A stretch of 64,000 bases of DNA from positions 14,553,507 to 14,617,506 of the forward strand of contig NC_034015.1 of assembly GCF_000346465.2 (NCBI RefSeq), in the 5' to 3' direction. The notes beneath the pieces were generated by a model. The model was given only the letters and a program-made list of their open reading frames with translations. It did no database searches and was not told the DNA's origin. This DNA comes from Prunus persica (Eukaryota; Streptophyta; Magnoliopsida; Rosales; Rosaceae). The position numbers were made by a program, and so were the translations under genes. This document shows positions 22,861 through 36,525 of the stretch, one piece after another (within the stretch, counting starts at the first letter, position 1; the number at the start of each line of letters is the position of its first letter).

Positions 22861-24873
22861 ATGTCTCCAACAATGGCAGTGCTGACAACTGAGAATGGGG
22901 AAAGTCAGTACCAGAATGGAGTGAAGCGGTTGTACGAGAGTGGAATAAGCAAAGTTCCAAGCAAGTACGTATTGCCCATTTTGGATCGACCCAATTCAAG
23001 TGACCAGAAACCAAATGTGTCCAACCAAAATCTCAAGCTCCCCGTCATTGATTTCAAGGAATTGCAGGGTCCAAATAGAGCCCAAGTCCTCAAGTCCCTG
23101 GCTAATGCTTGTGAGCAATATGGCTTCTTTCAGGTAGGTCTTAATTAGTAACTCGTAGTTAGGGACATACTGAGCTTGTAAACGAGTTTAACATCTTAAA
23201 CCATCAAAGTAATTTGTGATTTGTGGGTTGATGCAGTTGGTAAACCATGGCATTCCAAGTGATGTTATAAGCAGCATGATCGACGTGAGCACAAGGTTCT
23301 TCGAACTCCCTTTTGAGGAGAGGGCCAAGTACATGTCCTCGGATATGCATGCTCCTGTTCGATACGGAACTAGCTTTAACCAGAAAAAAGATAAGGTGTT
23401 TTGCTGGAGAGACTTCTTGAAGCTAATGTGCCATCCTTTACCAGATGTCCTTCCTCATTGGCCTTCTTCACCGGTGGATATGAGGTGAGAGCTCGCTCAA
23501 CCTAAAGCATGGTTTTTTGGGGTAAAATGGGATATGGTCGAAGTCACGTGACCTATTATAATTTTAAGTTTTTGCTTCATTCTTATCACTTTTATTTTAC
23601 CGAAGCTTGTATATGTGTTATATTTACAGACTACATTACTCATCACATCTCTGAAACAATGAATTCAATTTGCATATATGAGTCTCACGTGTATTAAGTA
23701 CGAGTCTACTAGAAATTGGTCAACTAACGCCATACAAATAGTTGTATTGGTAGATTATTTAACTCTTCTCTCATCCTATGTGGGTAAGTGTGCTCTTAAA
23801 GTATTTGTTAAGATATATTATAACCTCCTAGAATTAGGAGCTGTCCTTGCTCGTGAGAGGCCACATCTAATCGCTAGCTCCTTGTACCCTAGTTGAGCAA
23901 TTAGTTTAATTCTTAATTAACCAATAATTAGAATTCTAAAATGATAAATTTGAATCATCTTCTAGCTCTATTCACTTATACATATTGTTGTGAGATTAAA
24001 TATATTGATTGGTTTCTATTCCATAGGAAATTGGCGGCTACCTACGCACAAGAAACCAAATACTTATTCCTAATGCTAATGGAAGCCATCTTCGAGAGCT
24101 TACGACTGGTGGGAACCACAGAGAACAACACGACAGAAGAAGATGAGATGTTAAAAGAATTCCAAGATGGAAGCCAGCTAATGGTTGTCAATTGCTACCC
24201 GCCATGCCCCCAACCGGATCTAACCCTAGGGATGCCTCCCCACTCTGATTATGGCTTTCTCACACTTCTTCTCCAAGATGAAGTTGAAGGACTTCAAATC
24301 CAAAAACAAGATCAATGGGTCACCGTTGAACCAATCCCCAATTCTTTTGTGGTCAACGTTGGTGATCACCTTGAGGTGAGTTTAATAATTATTGGGTCAG
24401 TGTTTGTTTGGTCACTTAAAAGTTATCTGCTACATGCATTGAATCACATGTAAATTACATGGACGAATAGATTATTATATAATTCATTAGTTAGTCTTAT
24501 CTCTATTAGAGACGTAATCAGCATATGAAAGTAGAATACACGTGAGTTTCATCTTCGCTAATACAACTCTAATTTATTGTTTTCTTTTAACGTATATCCT
24601 AAGACTTGGTTTTTGTTGTGACAGATATTTAGCAATGGAAAATACAAGAGTGTTCTACATAGAGTCTTGGTGAATTCTACAAAAGGTCGAATTTCAGTGG
24701 CCTCTTTGCATACTCTACCTTTCATGCGATCAGTTGGACCGTCGCCGAAACTTGTCAATGAATCAAATCCAAGGCTTTACAAGGACACTGATTTTGCCAG
24801 CTTCTTAGAGTATATTTCATCTCGTGAGCCTAAGAGGAAGAATTTCCTTGAGTCTAGGAAATTATTTACTTAA
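22861..24873 (+). CDS. 2-oxoglutarate/Fe(II)-dependent dioxygenase (DOXC class)
   Basis: A soluble oxygenase that couples 2-oxoglutarate decarboxylation to oxidation of a small molecule. Exons 22861-23133, 23237-23484, 24027-24375 and 24625-24873 join in frame to 372 residues. Visible features: a DIOX_N domain at about 57-160 (LPVIDF, YGFFQ, VNHGI, FFELP); the YPPCPQP motif at about 231-237; the iron ligands H246 and D248 in PPHSDYG, with H302 in VLHRV; and the 2-oxoglutarate-binding R312-x-S314. All catalytic residues are present. The sequence is most like the 2-ODD 19/GAS2 type (At2g36690 group), one member of which is reported to act on gibberellins; the family is firm, the substrate is not. 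A second Met at residue 5 is an alternative start. Intron 2 is 542 bp and AT-rich. Confidence 0.92.
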
Positions 24874-27800
24874 TTAAAAATATATATTATGCATGGAGCC
24901 GCCAACAACTGGTGGAAAATCTGCCTCGTTCGTTGACCTTTAGCTGTTCGAATTACATATGTAGCAATGAGTAGTTGGAAATTAATTTTCTCCTATATAT
25001 AATTTTCTTTTTCTTTTTTGTATTTTTAAAGTAGTTTTTACAAATTATGGGTTTTTTTTGACTCTCGTTGTCGCAGGGTTTTTTTATATATAATGAAAGC
25101 GTTTGAACTTTTAATAAAAGCGCTTCCACATAAACATTCCTAAACATACCCTTAAACACAATTGTTTCTTTCATATCCATTTGAAAGCACTCCTGAAAAA
25201 CGGACTAATACTCAGAGAAACCACGAAAAAGTGTTTTTGATATGAATTAAAAAAAAAAAGGTCCAAACAAGCCCTTGTATTAATTCATCTCTTGATGAAG
25301 TTACGGCAAAATCTGAACTCACATCACTGTTGCATGCTTCCGTATGCATTGGCAAAGTCAAGTTTATATATACGTTGACAAAGCTTTCTAAATGATTTTT
25401 TCGTTTGGTCAGCATCTTTTTTAAAAGCACTTAATTAGGGAGCGACTTTCTTAAATATTATTTGAAAAATACAATGCAATTACAAAGGTTCAAGTCAGTC
25501 GTTGAGAGTAGAAAAAGATAGCTACCGGTTTACTTGGCGAACTCATTGAATAGCTTCAGGGTCGTAGGGCTGTCCACTGGTGGTGCAGTGGGTGGAAGAT
25601 GCTCCACGTTTTTTTGTTTCTTCTCAAAAGTTAAAGACAGATGAAAAATCAACAACAAAAATATTTACAGTCTTGGGATGAATTTGAGTGAAAAATGACT
25701 TGAAAGTGGGTTTAACCAATCGCTGACTCAGGAATTTTTATAGGACTAGGTTAATTTTATTTTTATTTTTATAGGAGATATATTATAAGTTTTTCTTCTC
25801 TTGAAACAAAAATGTGAATAAAATTTTGTAAATCAAATAAGGTCACATTACGAGCAAATATAACACAAAGACGTACAAAATATAAATAAATACCAAATCA
25901 AACACATTGTTCAACTACTTGTGATCCGAGTTGAGAAAGTTCCTTAGGAATTGAAGTATCAATATTATATGCAAAATGTGTATCATTGTTATCGCATTAC
26001 CACTTTTTTTTAAGAATGAATAATTTTTTCCTCTCTTTGCCAGTCTATTATTATCATATGGACATGATATTCTAACAATAAATACTAGACACTAAAAATC
26101 ATATATGCTAATAAATAAATCAAGTTACAAAAATAAAACATATATCAACAATCCCCAAAGCCCAACCCTAAATAATAGAAAATTAACAACAACAATTAAA
26201 AATGGAAATTGAATTTTAAAAAAAGAGAAAAACTTATCAAGATTGAAGAAGCCACTGAAAATAGGTTGGTACAGAGCTATTTCTTCTAGGCTCTCAAAGT
26301 TCAAATATGGCGTTTTCGGTGGCTAGAAGAAAAATTATGATGTCTGCTTCTAATCAAATGTTAGGATTGCATGTTTACTATTTCCTACATGCTTCATGAG
26401 TGGGCTTATTTCTACATAGAGAGCTGAGTTTATTTTAAATAAAGGACTAGACTTATTATTTACTTTACTTAAATTTAACTTATACCATTAAACCTATAAA
26501 AAAAAAAAAAATCAGCACTGAGGTGGAGTGACTGTGGTTTTAATTTGTATACTGGATGTTCTAGTTTGTTTTGGATGTTCATGATAATTTTTTAATTTTC
26601 GTACGATTAGGAATGGGTCGGAAAATTATGTAGCTTCTTTTTTCATCGAGAGGAAGATGAAGATTTCAAACTTATGATACTCTAACCTAATATTTGAAAG
26701 AAAAATATCATTAGAGACCAATAGATATTTATGACAAATCATGTGGTTAATCGCTTTTTTAAACAATTCCAATAAAAAGATGTGGTTGATCACCCACTCA
26801 TTCAACAGAAATTGGATTGAATTTTGATCAACAAAAACTTTTGACAATATTCAAACAGTCTTAGGTCAAAATTTCTGTAGCTGAACTTCAGTATAGATGG
26901 CTTTGATTAGACCCATGTTTCTAGGCCGACACATGATTTTAACTTGGACAAAAATGGTCTTGCTAGCGTAGCCACGAGATAGTTGTTGGCTGGAATTGAC
27001 TTGGACATATTATCAACTGTCAAATAAAGGGCACAATTAAGGATTGACCCATGAGTTGCGAGAGAATGAGATGGAGATAGTATTTTTGCTCACTATTTTA
27101 CCGAAGGCACTATCTTCTTAATATTTGACAAATGTTCATGGACATAATTATGATTCTATAAATACAAAATAAAGAGTTAATTATGGTTATTCCTATGAAT
27201 ACATGTTAAATATTAATAAATGTGGTAAGCGTACATTTGCTTAAAATTGTGAGCAAAAACATTTTCTTGGAGAAAATGCATAGGTCACGAATGGAAAAAT
27301 AATTGAAAGAAAGAAAAAGGAGGAGGGAGAATTTTTCTATAAAAATTGAAAAGTTGAATCAAGTTTTGTATCGTTAGTAGTTATAATTTAAATGAACATA
27401 TAAACTTCTTATATACGAGAAAACAAAAAATCTAAGAAACACATGTTAAGGGAACCAATTAGCTCTTGATTCTAATGAGATTTATCTTGTAAATGTAAGA
27501 AATGGTCACAAATTACAAGTTAAACCGTCGTATAATTCGATGTAAAAGGGAAAAAAAACCAATAGCATGTTTACTTGCATATAATTTGTATTTGAATTAT
27601 TCTTATTCCATTTTTTTAATTTAGTAATAAGGGTGATTGTGTTTACCCAAGCAAGGAATACAAAATTATGTAATTTAAAACCAAGAATTAGATTGATAGG
27701 GGGAGTAATTGATCTCATACTCGTTCATTCTCTCCCGTATTCCTTGCTTACTCAATTCACGACTTTCACTATATCAAATAAGTAAACATACTGTAAAGAG

Positions 27801-28066
27801 GAAGAACAATTTGGGTCGGTCGAAAAAGCTTGGGCCAAGAGTCGGATTAATTGGCCAAAGTTTTGGAAGTTCATTCTTGCCCATGAATCAACTTAAGCCC
27901 AATTGAAGCCTACAAAAAGCTGGACCAAAATATCTAAAGACAGTGGGAGTTGCTTACCGATTTGCATGTAGTCAGTTATCTTACTTATTTTTGACAAATT
28001 ACAGTTAGTTATCTTCAACTTTGAAACAACACTGGCGTCGTACACTCTCACTCCTCCACAAAAGCC
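24874..28066. other. Intergenic, no gene recognised
   Basis: AT-rich throughout. A possible hAT-like border (CTGACTCAGGAATTTTTATAGG, near 25723-25744) was noted without a matching end. Open frames at 24953-25430, 26626-26847 and 27506-27906 have no recognisable features. The last few hundred bases should hold the CYP97A promoter. Confidence 0.45.
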
Positions 28067-31000
28067 ATGCCTCAATCTCTCTCCTTCTCCTCCTTCTCTC
28101 CCCTCCCAACCCCTTCTTCTCTCAAACGCACCACCCAATTTCACTCCGTCTCCGTCAAAGCCTCCATAGACAAAGAACCCACATCAACCTCCAAGCCCAC
28201 AACCACCTCCACCACCACAAACTCCAAGCCCAGTTCGTGGGTCAGCCCGAATTGGCTCACTTCGCTCACCCGGACCCTGACCATATCCAAAAACGACGAC
28301 TCGGGCATACCCATTGCCAGTGCTCAGCTGGAGGACGTCTCTGAGCTTCTGGGTGGTGCTCTGTTTCTGCCTCTGTTCAAATGGATGAACCAGTACGGTC
28401 CAATTTACAGGCTTGCAGCTGGGCCTAGAAACTTCGTGGTGGTCAGTGACCCTGCTATTGCTAAGCATGTGCTGAGGAATTATGGCAAGTATGCGAAGGG
28501 TCTTGTTGCTGAGGTCTCTGAGTTTTTGTTTGGTTCTGGATTTGCAATCGCTGAAGGCCCACTTTGGACGGTAATGCTATTCAATTTATTGTTGAAACAA
28601 AACAAAATACACAACAATAATTGAAATTATATTGGTGTAGATTGTTCTAGTATACATAGCTCTATTTTTGTGTTTTGTATATGGTTGTTGGTTTGTTATA
28701 ATTGGATATGGATGGTGCTTTGTTAATAACGTGGCACCTTTTTTTGTGTCAGATAATGTGGTACCTTTACCGTATGCATATCAATTAGTATTTCATGATT
28801 GTTTCAAAATTTTCTTATTTTTTGGATGGGAAGGAGAAACAAAATAAAGATAAAGTATTTTTGTAATTTTATTCCAATTAGTATTTCATGATTGTTTCAA
28901 AATTTTCTTTTTCTTTAAACCTTAATGGAATCATTAATTTGTGTAAATAAAAAAATCACCCACTTTTCATGACTTTATCGGAAGAAAGTGAAAGCATATG
29001 AACTTAGCAACATCACACATACTTTTCGTGATTCTACTCTAAGGAAATGAAAATATGTGAATGTAGTTATATATAACGAGGTGAAGATATAAGATTGCAT
29101 GCATATTACATTATTATGATATGATAAATTGAAGTGTATTACATTCCACAATTTAATTGGGAGGTGAGATATTGGAGTGAACTAAATTGAAGAGTTGAGT
29201 TGGTAGTTGGCCACAATCATGTCATCCTGTAATTCGTTTTGGTTCAGACTACAAAATTTCCCAATCGCCACTATATACAGTTTTGGATTGTTCTATCAGA
29301 GCACATATTTTGTTAAAATAGTCACACAACTCAGTTGCACTGAAGAATTACAAACCAATTATTAATCCATTTTCTCTTCTTTAGAATGATGGTTATTAGT
29401 TGTTATAATTAAATATGTATGGCGCTTTGGTAATAATGTAGCACCTATACCTTATGTTTAGAATGTGTGAAAATTGGGTAGGAGAAACTAAAGAAAATAA
29501 AATAAAAGTAAAGTACTTTATTAATTGTATTCCAAGTGTTTATGGATACAACTTTTATTAATGTTATTCCATTTGTTTCTGGATATAACTTTTATCAAGA
29601 AGGGGACAAATTGATAGAGAAGAAGAGAAAGTGTGTAGTGAGCTGTTTTCTTTCTTGACGAAACCAAATCTTACATTATGGATTGATTGCCTTGTTAGAC
29701 TTGTTTTTTTGCGTTTCCAGAGGGACTCTATATAGTCTAGAATTCACTGTTACCCGAGTAGTACATGGAACTATGAAATTTGGTCTCAGTAATGCTTCAC
29801 TCATGTTATCATAGTTTTCACCCATCAAGCTTTCAACATGCGACACTAAATAGATGAAAGCTGGATATGTCTCAATTGGTTGTTTTCCCCATCTCATTTG
29901 TGCGTAATATATGATTCATAGTAGGCTAGACGCAGGGCTGTGGTGCCATCTCTTCACAAGAAGTACTTGTCGGTGATAGTTGATCGGGTATTTTGCAAAT
30001 GTGCTGAGAGATTAGTGGAGAAGCTACAATCTGATGCACTTAATGGAACAGCTGTAAACATGGAGGATAGATTTTCTCAACTAACTCTTGATGTTATAGG
30101 CCTTTCTTTATTCAACTACAATTTTGATTCTCTTAATGCTTATAGCCCTGTTATTGATGCTGTTTACACTGCATTGAAAGAGGCGGAGCTTCGCTCTACT
30201 GATTTATTGCCATATTGGAAGGCAAGGTCTCTCAAGTCTCCTAATCCTCTGCTGATGTGTATATATATATATATATATTTTTTTGGGTTTTGATCCTAGT
30301 TGGTGATGTCGTTTTTTGGTTGTTGCAGGTTAGTGCTTTCCGTAAGATAATCCCAAGACAAATAAAAGCTGAAAAAGCAGTTTCAGTGATCAGGAGTTCT
30401 GTTGAAGAACTTATTGCTAAGTGCAAAGAAATTGTGGAAGCTGAGGGTGAGAGAATTGATGAGGAAGAATATATAAATGAAACTGATCCAAGCATCCTTC
30501 GCTTTTTGCTTGCAAGTAGAGAAGAGGTCGGCATATACTAGCGTTCATCATGATAACTGTTCTCTTATAAATTTAGAATCCACATTTAGAGAGCTTTATT
30601 TTGGTTAGGAATGTCAGCTACTTTGCTTGAATAAATGTTTATGCTTTGACAGAATTAAGGTTCATGTTGAATAGGAGAACACTATTTTTGTTATTTAAAA
30701 ACAACATTCATCTTCTCACATGGTAACAGTTCTATGAATGCAAACTAGTGAGAACACCTGCAGATGCATATGCCGAAAATACTCATCTCATTTTGCTTTG
30801 ACTAGTTAATACTCTGATTTCAATTTGAAGGGGTGATTTGTAATTACACTCAGCTTTGAGACTGCCTTCAATAAAGTTGAATAAGTCATTTCCTAAACTG
30901 TGAGCATCAAAAGTTAAAAATGAAGGTTTTTGTGAATTCCTAATTCCTTTATCATTGCAAGCAGTTGTTAGCTTAGTTTTAAATCTATTTTTTATGTGTA

Positions 31001-32936
31001 AGTGAGCCTATGCTTGGTTGTATTGGACTTCTGTATATCTGCATCTAAATGTTCGTTTGAGGAAGACTGAAGATGTTGTTTATTAATCTATAAAAGTAAA
31101 GACTAGCACGCTATATATTTTGGTTCTAAAGTGAAGACTGAGGACTGAGGACTGAAGACACAATACTTTTCAGGTATCGAGCAAGCAATTACGAGATGAT
31201 CTTCTGTCTATGTTGGTTGCTGGACATGAGACTACTGGTTCAGTGTTGACTTGGACACTTTATCTTCTAAGTAAGGTACCTTTCCTTGTATGTGTTTCTT
31301 TCATACCAGTAGGTTACTGAGGTATCAATTATTACTCTACTCTTCATGTATTTGATTATTTTCTTAATGCAGAATTCCCACTCATTGGTGAAAGCACAAG
31401 AAGAAGTTGATACAGTTTTACAGGGACGGCGTCCTTCCTACGATGATATAAAAAATCTAAAGTTCTTGACACGCTGTATTATGGAATCATTGCGTCTCTT
31501 TCCACATCCTCCTGTAGGTTATAGTTCTTCTCTTCCATTTATGTGAACTGCAGTGCAGTTAAGAAAAATTTGAAATCCATGTATAATATAAGTTCATATT
31601 TACTCATCTTTTTTCTTGGTGGTTCCACTGCTTTAATTTATTTAGGTTTTAATAAGAAGAGCTCAAGTTGCTGATGTGCTCCCAGGAAATTACAAAGTCA
31701 ATGCTGGTCAAGATATCATGATCTCAGTATACAATATCCATCATTCTTCAGAGGTATCACCTTATGTTAAGTTTGGAAAAACTTTCTGTTATTTTTTGAA
31801 TTTCACATTTCCTTCTTCTTGATTTTAGATTCCACCTAAACTTTGTCTTTGTGCTTCCACTCTAGTGCACCATATATCTTACTTAACAACCAAAATATGA
31901 GGTTTATTGAAACTGAAAAATGAAAGTACATAATCGATGCACAATTTGTCCAGACCAGCAATCCAACGATGGAAACAGAACATTGAAGAAAAAAGAAACT
32001 GAAATGTGAATTTGTTTCACTTATTTTCTTGGCAATTAAAAGTGTATTTGGTGTGTATTTTTCTGATGATTTTACAAGGTGTGGGAGAGAGCAGAAGAAT
32101 TTTTACCCGAAAGATTTGATTTGGAAGGCTCTGTACCTAATGAAACAAACACAGATTTCAGGTACTTTTAATCTATGCCCTTTTCGGGATGTAGTAGCTG
32201 CTACATTATCTCTGGACTTTTTCCTCCTTGGTGTTCTATCTCATATAGGTTCTTTCTTTGCATTTTTCCATTTACCATTAATTTGTGGGTGAACAAAATT
32301 ATCTACGGTAGGTTCATTCCATTCAGTGGAGGGCCACGAAAGTGTGTCGGTGATCAGTTTGCTTTGCTGGAAGCTATTGTTGCTCTGGTCATCTTCATTC
32401 AGCACCTCAACTTTGAGCTGGTTCCAGATCAGAACATCAGCATGACAACAGGAGCAACAATTCACACTACAAATGTAACGTTTCTAAACTCACATGCAAA
32501 AACCTTATCACATATAGTGTACTGACACATATTTCCTTAATATATAAAATCAATGAAACTAACTGTCACATTATTCATCACATGTGACGGGATCCATGTG
32601 GGACGTTAATGTAATTAGATGCCATCTCTGTGACTTGTGATGTTATCAGTATGTGGTACATATAACATCACTCATACAAAATGCTTCTCTTTGGCCTGTC
32701 TGCGACTGTTTGTGATCTAATCGCGATCGTTGTAATAATTAACATGGTTTTCAAGCAGATGAGAGGACAAAGAGGAAGAAGTTTTATTTTAAATCAATAA
32801 AAAGGTTGGACTTGCCTCTTCAGGAATTGCATAGGGTCTCCTAACAGTGTGCTGTTTGTTGCAGGGTTTGTTTATGAAATTGAGCCAACGGCAAGCAAAA
32901 CCAGCATTCGCAACTTCATCTTCTTCTACCTCTTAG
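28067..32936 (+). CDS. LUT5: CYP97A-type cytochrome P450, carotenoid beta-ring hydroxylase
   Basis: Plastid P450 like Arabidopsis CYP97A3/LUT5, which hydroxylates the beta-ring of alpha-carotene (and beta-carotene) on the way to lutein. Nine exons: 28067-28570, 29925-30221, 30329-30526, 31174-31275, 31373-31513, 31646-31753, 32079-32161, 32312-32474 and 32865-32936, joining to 555 residues. Visible features: a Ser/Thr/Pro-rich transit peptide (about 1-60); [10 protein letters not shown]; the I-helix AGHETT (349-354); the K-helix ESLR (405-408); the PERF motif (460-463); and the heme-binding FSGGPRKC with C489. Intron 2 must use a GC donor (AAG|GCAAGG) to keep the frame. Intron 1 (1354 bp) contains diverged direct repeats (about 28680-28870 and 29390-29540). 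No defect seen. Family assignment is firm. Confidence 0.95.
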
Positions 32937-32964
32937 CGTCTTGTTACTTGAACAACGCGTCAGA

Positions 32965-33034
32965 TTGATGGGAGAATCCTAGTGTCCTTTAGAAATGCAT
33001 TGACGGGAGAATCCCAATGTCCTTTAGAAATGTG
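32965..33034 (+). repeat. 35-bp tandem duplication in the CYP97A 3'UTR
   Basis: Two copies of a unit containing GGGAGAATCC then GTCCTTTAGAAATG lie at 32965-32999 and 33000-33034, with four or so differences. They start 28 bases after the stop codon, so they are probably transcribed. Confidence 0.8.
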
Positions 33035-33339
33035 AAGAGTCTGTACAAGTATTGATTACCAAAATGAACTAATGATGTTTAGAAAGAAAGAAAAAAAAGA
33101 GAGCCAGAGAGAGAGAGAGAGAAGAAGCAAGAAAGACTGGTGTTTGTTTATTTGCACTTTGAAACCTTATTTATTTCTAACAAAGATGAGATTTATCTAA
33201 TATGTCACATTACTAAATAATCAAATTAACATTGGAGAAGAAATTAGGAACTGGCGCATTTCAAATAATGTTCAATGTTTATAAGATAAAATATCATTTG
33301 CTTTAGACCATTAAAGAATTTTTCATCAAGAATGATCTT

Positions 33340-33930
33340 TTTGTTGTGCGCGGTGGAAGTGGATTGCACTGGATGGTGGATATGAAACCATTCAAACAAC
33401 AAGAGCAAAATATGAAATATGGAAATCCAAACGACACCAAAGATTTATATTGGTTCAGTCCGTGTGTAGCCTACATCCAGTTCGAAGACAGCTAGAAATT
33501 CCTATAGTATCCCAAAAGAGATTATAACCAAATGAGATTAACCCTCTCAACTATCCTAAGAATTAGAGTTTAACCCTCACAACCCAAATCACAATTACAC
33601 CCAAGTCACTCTCAAGCTAACCACACACACGAGCCAAGAACGTCAAGTAGCTCACTAGGAAAGAACACACTAAGAACAATACAAAGAAATAAACCTCCTA
33701 CAAACACAAGGAACAAATGAAGAAGACTCAGCCTTTGAAATGGCTTGATCTTCGCTCAACATCTTGTGTAGCCAAAGAGGAGTTTATCTCCACCTTCATG
33801 GTGATGCTCTCTAGTGTTTCCCTCTATGTGGAAGTGTGTCTCACTTCTGATTTAGCCTCTCTGAGAAATGGTGCTCACGGCACCTCCAAATGGTGAGGCA
33901 CAAATGCCTACTCTTCCAATGCCTTAAGCC
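33340..33930. repeat. Possible retrotransposon LTR-like fragment
   Basis: Non-coding sequence including a TTATATTGGTTCAGTC...TAGCCTACATCC segment, which resembles sequence common in plant Copia-type LTRs. No TG/CA ends, second LTR or coding remnant were found, so this is a weak call. Confidence 0.25.
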
Positions 33931-33939
33931 TCTCCCTTA

Positions 33940-34595
33940 GAGCAACTCCAGTGGCAAGCCCAACCAGAGGCTGGGGGGAGAAAAAAAAAAAAAAAAAACC
34001 CAGTTCCAGCGAGGAGCCCAAGCCCCGGTTGGGAGTGGGACCCATGAAGTCGGGCTGGCCCTCAGGCCAGTTCAGCCCTAGTTCAAGCCTGAGGGCTGGG
34101 CTGATTTCATTGCTGACGCCAGGCTGGCGTCAGCCCACTCATTTGGTTTTTTTTTTTTTCTGTTGCCATGTGGCGTCGTCTGGGCTCTCCGATCGGATTT
34201 TTTCCTCCAATCCAACGGCAGCCAATTTTTTTACAATAAAATATTGAAAAAATTCAAAATTTTTAAAAAAAATTACCCAAAAAGTAATGAATTTTTTTCT
34301 ATAAATACCAGCCAATTTTTTTTTAAAATTTATCTGAAATTTGAAATTAAAAATTTTATCCGATTATGAGATATGAATAGTATTGACATGTAAGAGCCCG
34401 AAAATATTATCCAAATTAATTATTGAGGTAAAAAAATTTGTGAAAAAAACAAAAAAATGAATAGTAATTGCCCTTTGCTATGGCAATGGATGGAAACACA
34501 AAATACTATTTGTAAGGGCAACCACTATTTACGTGAATAGTGGCTGCCCTAGCTCCCCACTTGCCATGGCTAAGGGCAAATGGGTAGAGTTGCTC
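33940..34595 (-). mobile_element. PIF/Harbinger MITE with TTA target-site duplication
   Basis: 656 bp, bounded by inverted ends GAGCAACTCCA (33940-33950) and TAGAGTTGCTC (34585-34595), with TTA directly on both sides (33937-33939 and 34596-34598). A 3-bp TWA duplication is the PIF/Harbinger hallmark. Its right end, reversed, aligns with the left end of the larger element at 59630 (blocks CCCATTTGCCCTTAGCCATGG and TTTTGTGTTTCCA). Subterminal blocks also match the other end (CTATAAATACC, CGATC). It is therefore a deletion derivative of that kind of element, in opposite orientation. No coding capacity. Confidence 0.85.
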
Positions 34596-34599
34596 TTAA

Positions 34600-36330
34600 A
34601 TCAGAGAGACTCACTAACAACTTCCACGTGAAAAGAAAAAAGCCAAACTATGTGCTGGAAGTCATCATTGTTGTTGACATGAAACACTTCTTTTTTATTT
34701 TTTTATTTTTTATTTATTTTGTTGTTGTTGAGATATTTAGTTATATACCCATTCTTAGCACTAATGAGATAGATCAATCTTATACCATTTAATTTCTATA
34801 AACAAAAACAAAACAAAAAAAAAACTCAAAAAATGACAGAATTAGAATTGTAAGATTGAAGGGGTTGAAATAGAAAATAAAGTATATCAAATACATATGA
34901 TTTAAAACTTACACGTTAGAGTTAAATATTTTGAACTTAATCATGTCTAATTTATTTTAGAAAGGCAATTAATTTAAATTACAAGGTGTCGATTATTAAG
35001 TGTATATAATCATGTCTAATATATTATTATTAAGTGTATATAATATAGTATAGAAGGGAGGTATACAAATTGGGGGGCCAAGGCCACTCCTGGCCTAGGA
35101 GTGGCTCTGCCCCTAGCTGGCCCTATTGAATTTACTTTTGATTATTAAATTACTTTGATACCTTATTGAGTGTTTTGGGATTATACTTATTTTAAGAAAT
35201 CGATGTCAGTTTTGTAATTGATAAGAAGTTAGAAGTCTCTTTGTTATGTTGTAAATGAACTTTAGGTGTATTTTTAAAATTCATTTCATATATAGTTTTT
35301 CTTATTTCATAATTTTAATTTTTTTATTAATTGTAATAGTGAATCTCCCTTTTTTTTCTTCTTGCCTTGGGTTGCCCAATGGAGCCAAGGAAACACAATA
35401 TCACATCCACATAGGTTTATCAATAAAAAACAAAGCCACCGGAAGCACTTGTGAAGCCAACAAAGTCAAGGTAGGTGCCCATAACAAAAGAAATCTCATG
35501 CCATCAAATTTGAGCCAATTCCAACACTTTTTTCTTGTCAGAGCTTCAAGAAATTGGAAATATCAATGGAATACATAATACATATCTGTAATAAGTAGCA
35601 CGTACATTCATCTTCCTTTTGGCCGTTGTTTTTTACTTTTATTACTTACAGCCAAAAAAGTATTTTCTTCCTTCATTCATTTAATTTAATTTTTTGGATG
35701 ATGATCTTTTCTATTGAGAGGATCGATAATATATTAAACTCATACACTAGAACTCGAACCCAGGACATTACCTGAAAAAGCAATTACTTCAAACCATTAT
35801 ACTAATGGGTCTTTGTAATTTCTTCTTTCTGTACTTTATCTAGATTCCTTGATCTTACCAAAAGATAAAAATTCATATTCATTAGTGACCATTTACTAAT
35901 TTCATTTAACATTTAACCAAAAAAATTCACCAACTAAAAAAAATTATTGACTTTTCATTGGCTGATCATTTTTCCTAGACAGAAATTATCTTTCTTTTGA
36001 AAGTAATTCTTACTAAATTCGGGTGTAGATTAGAGAGCACACTACTTGATTAAGTCAATATCTGCTATAAATTGATGAGTTGCATTTAAATTTAAAATTA
36101 TTTTACATGAAAGGAACCGTACACCATGTAGATCCATAAGTCCATTAGAAGAATACAAAGATAAATAAAATAAAATCTCTATATACTTTCTCTTTTTCAT
36201 AATCAGCCTATCAGGTTCATCACATGAACGCCAGAGACAAGCTGACACCTCGAGGATCGAGCCTTGAGTTTTTCTCCGCCACAGAAACGCTCCTAAACTC
36301 ACAGCAATACGTACTTCCTCTTCCTCCAGT
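34600..36330. other. Intergenic with one SINE-like copy
   Basis: AT-rich and non-coding apart from the SINE-like copy at 35745-35815. A GC-richer block at 35075-35130 (GGGGGGCCAAGGCC...CTAGCTGGCCC) is probably transposon debris. No gene recognised. Confidence 0.45.
35745..35815 (-). mobile_element. SINE-like element, minus strand
   Basis: On the reverse strand, TAGTATAATGG (35794-35804) resembles box A with two mismatches and TGGGTTCGAGTTC (35750-35762) resembles box B, with tRNA-like spacing. Its box sequences and order match the copies at 13493 and 20436. Confidence 0.5.
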
Positions 36331-36336
36331 TTTGTT

Positions 36337-36525
36337 TTTTTTAATATTTTAAAATTAAATTTTAAATTTTAAAAAAATAATAGATAATTATGTTTTATAA
36401 AAAATAAAATTTATTATCTTATTTTTTTAAAAATTTAATATAAAAAATATGAATTTACTATATCATTCTTATTTAATTAACATTTTCAATTCTTAATATT
36501 TATTTTTTGCTATATATGTTATTTT
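36337..36525 (-). mobile_element. Degraded Helitron-like copy
   Basis: The reverse strand shows the same block order as the 9.1-kb copies (AACATT-type, TTAATTAAATAAG, AATTCATATTTTT, ATAATAAATTTTATTTTT, ATTATCTATTATT). Both termini, including the hairpin, are lost. Confidence 0.4.
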
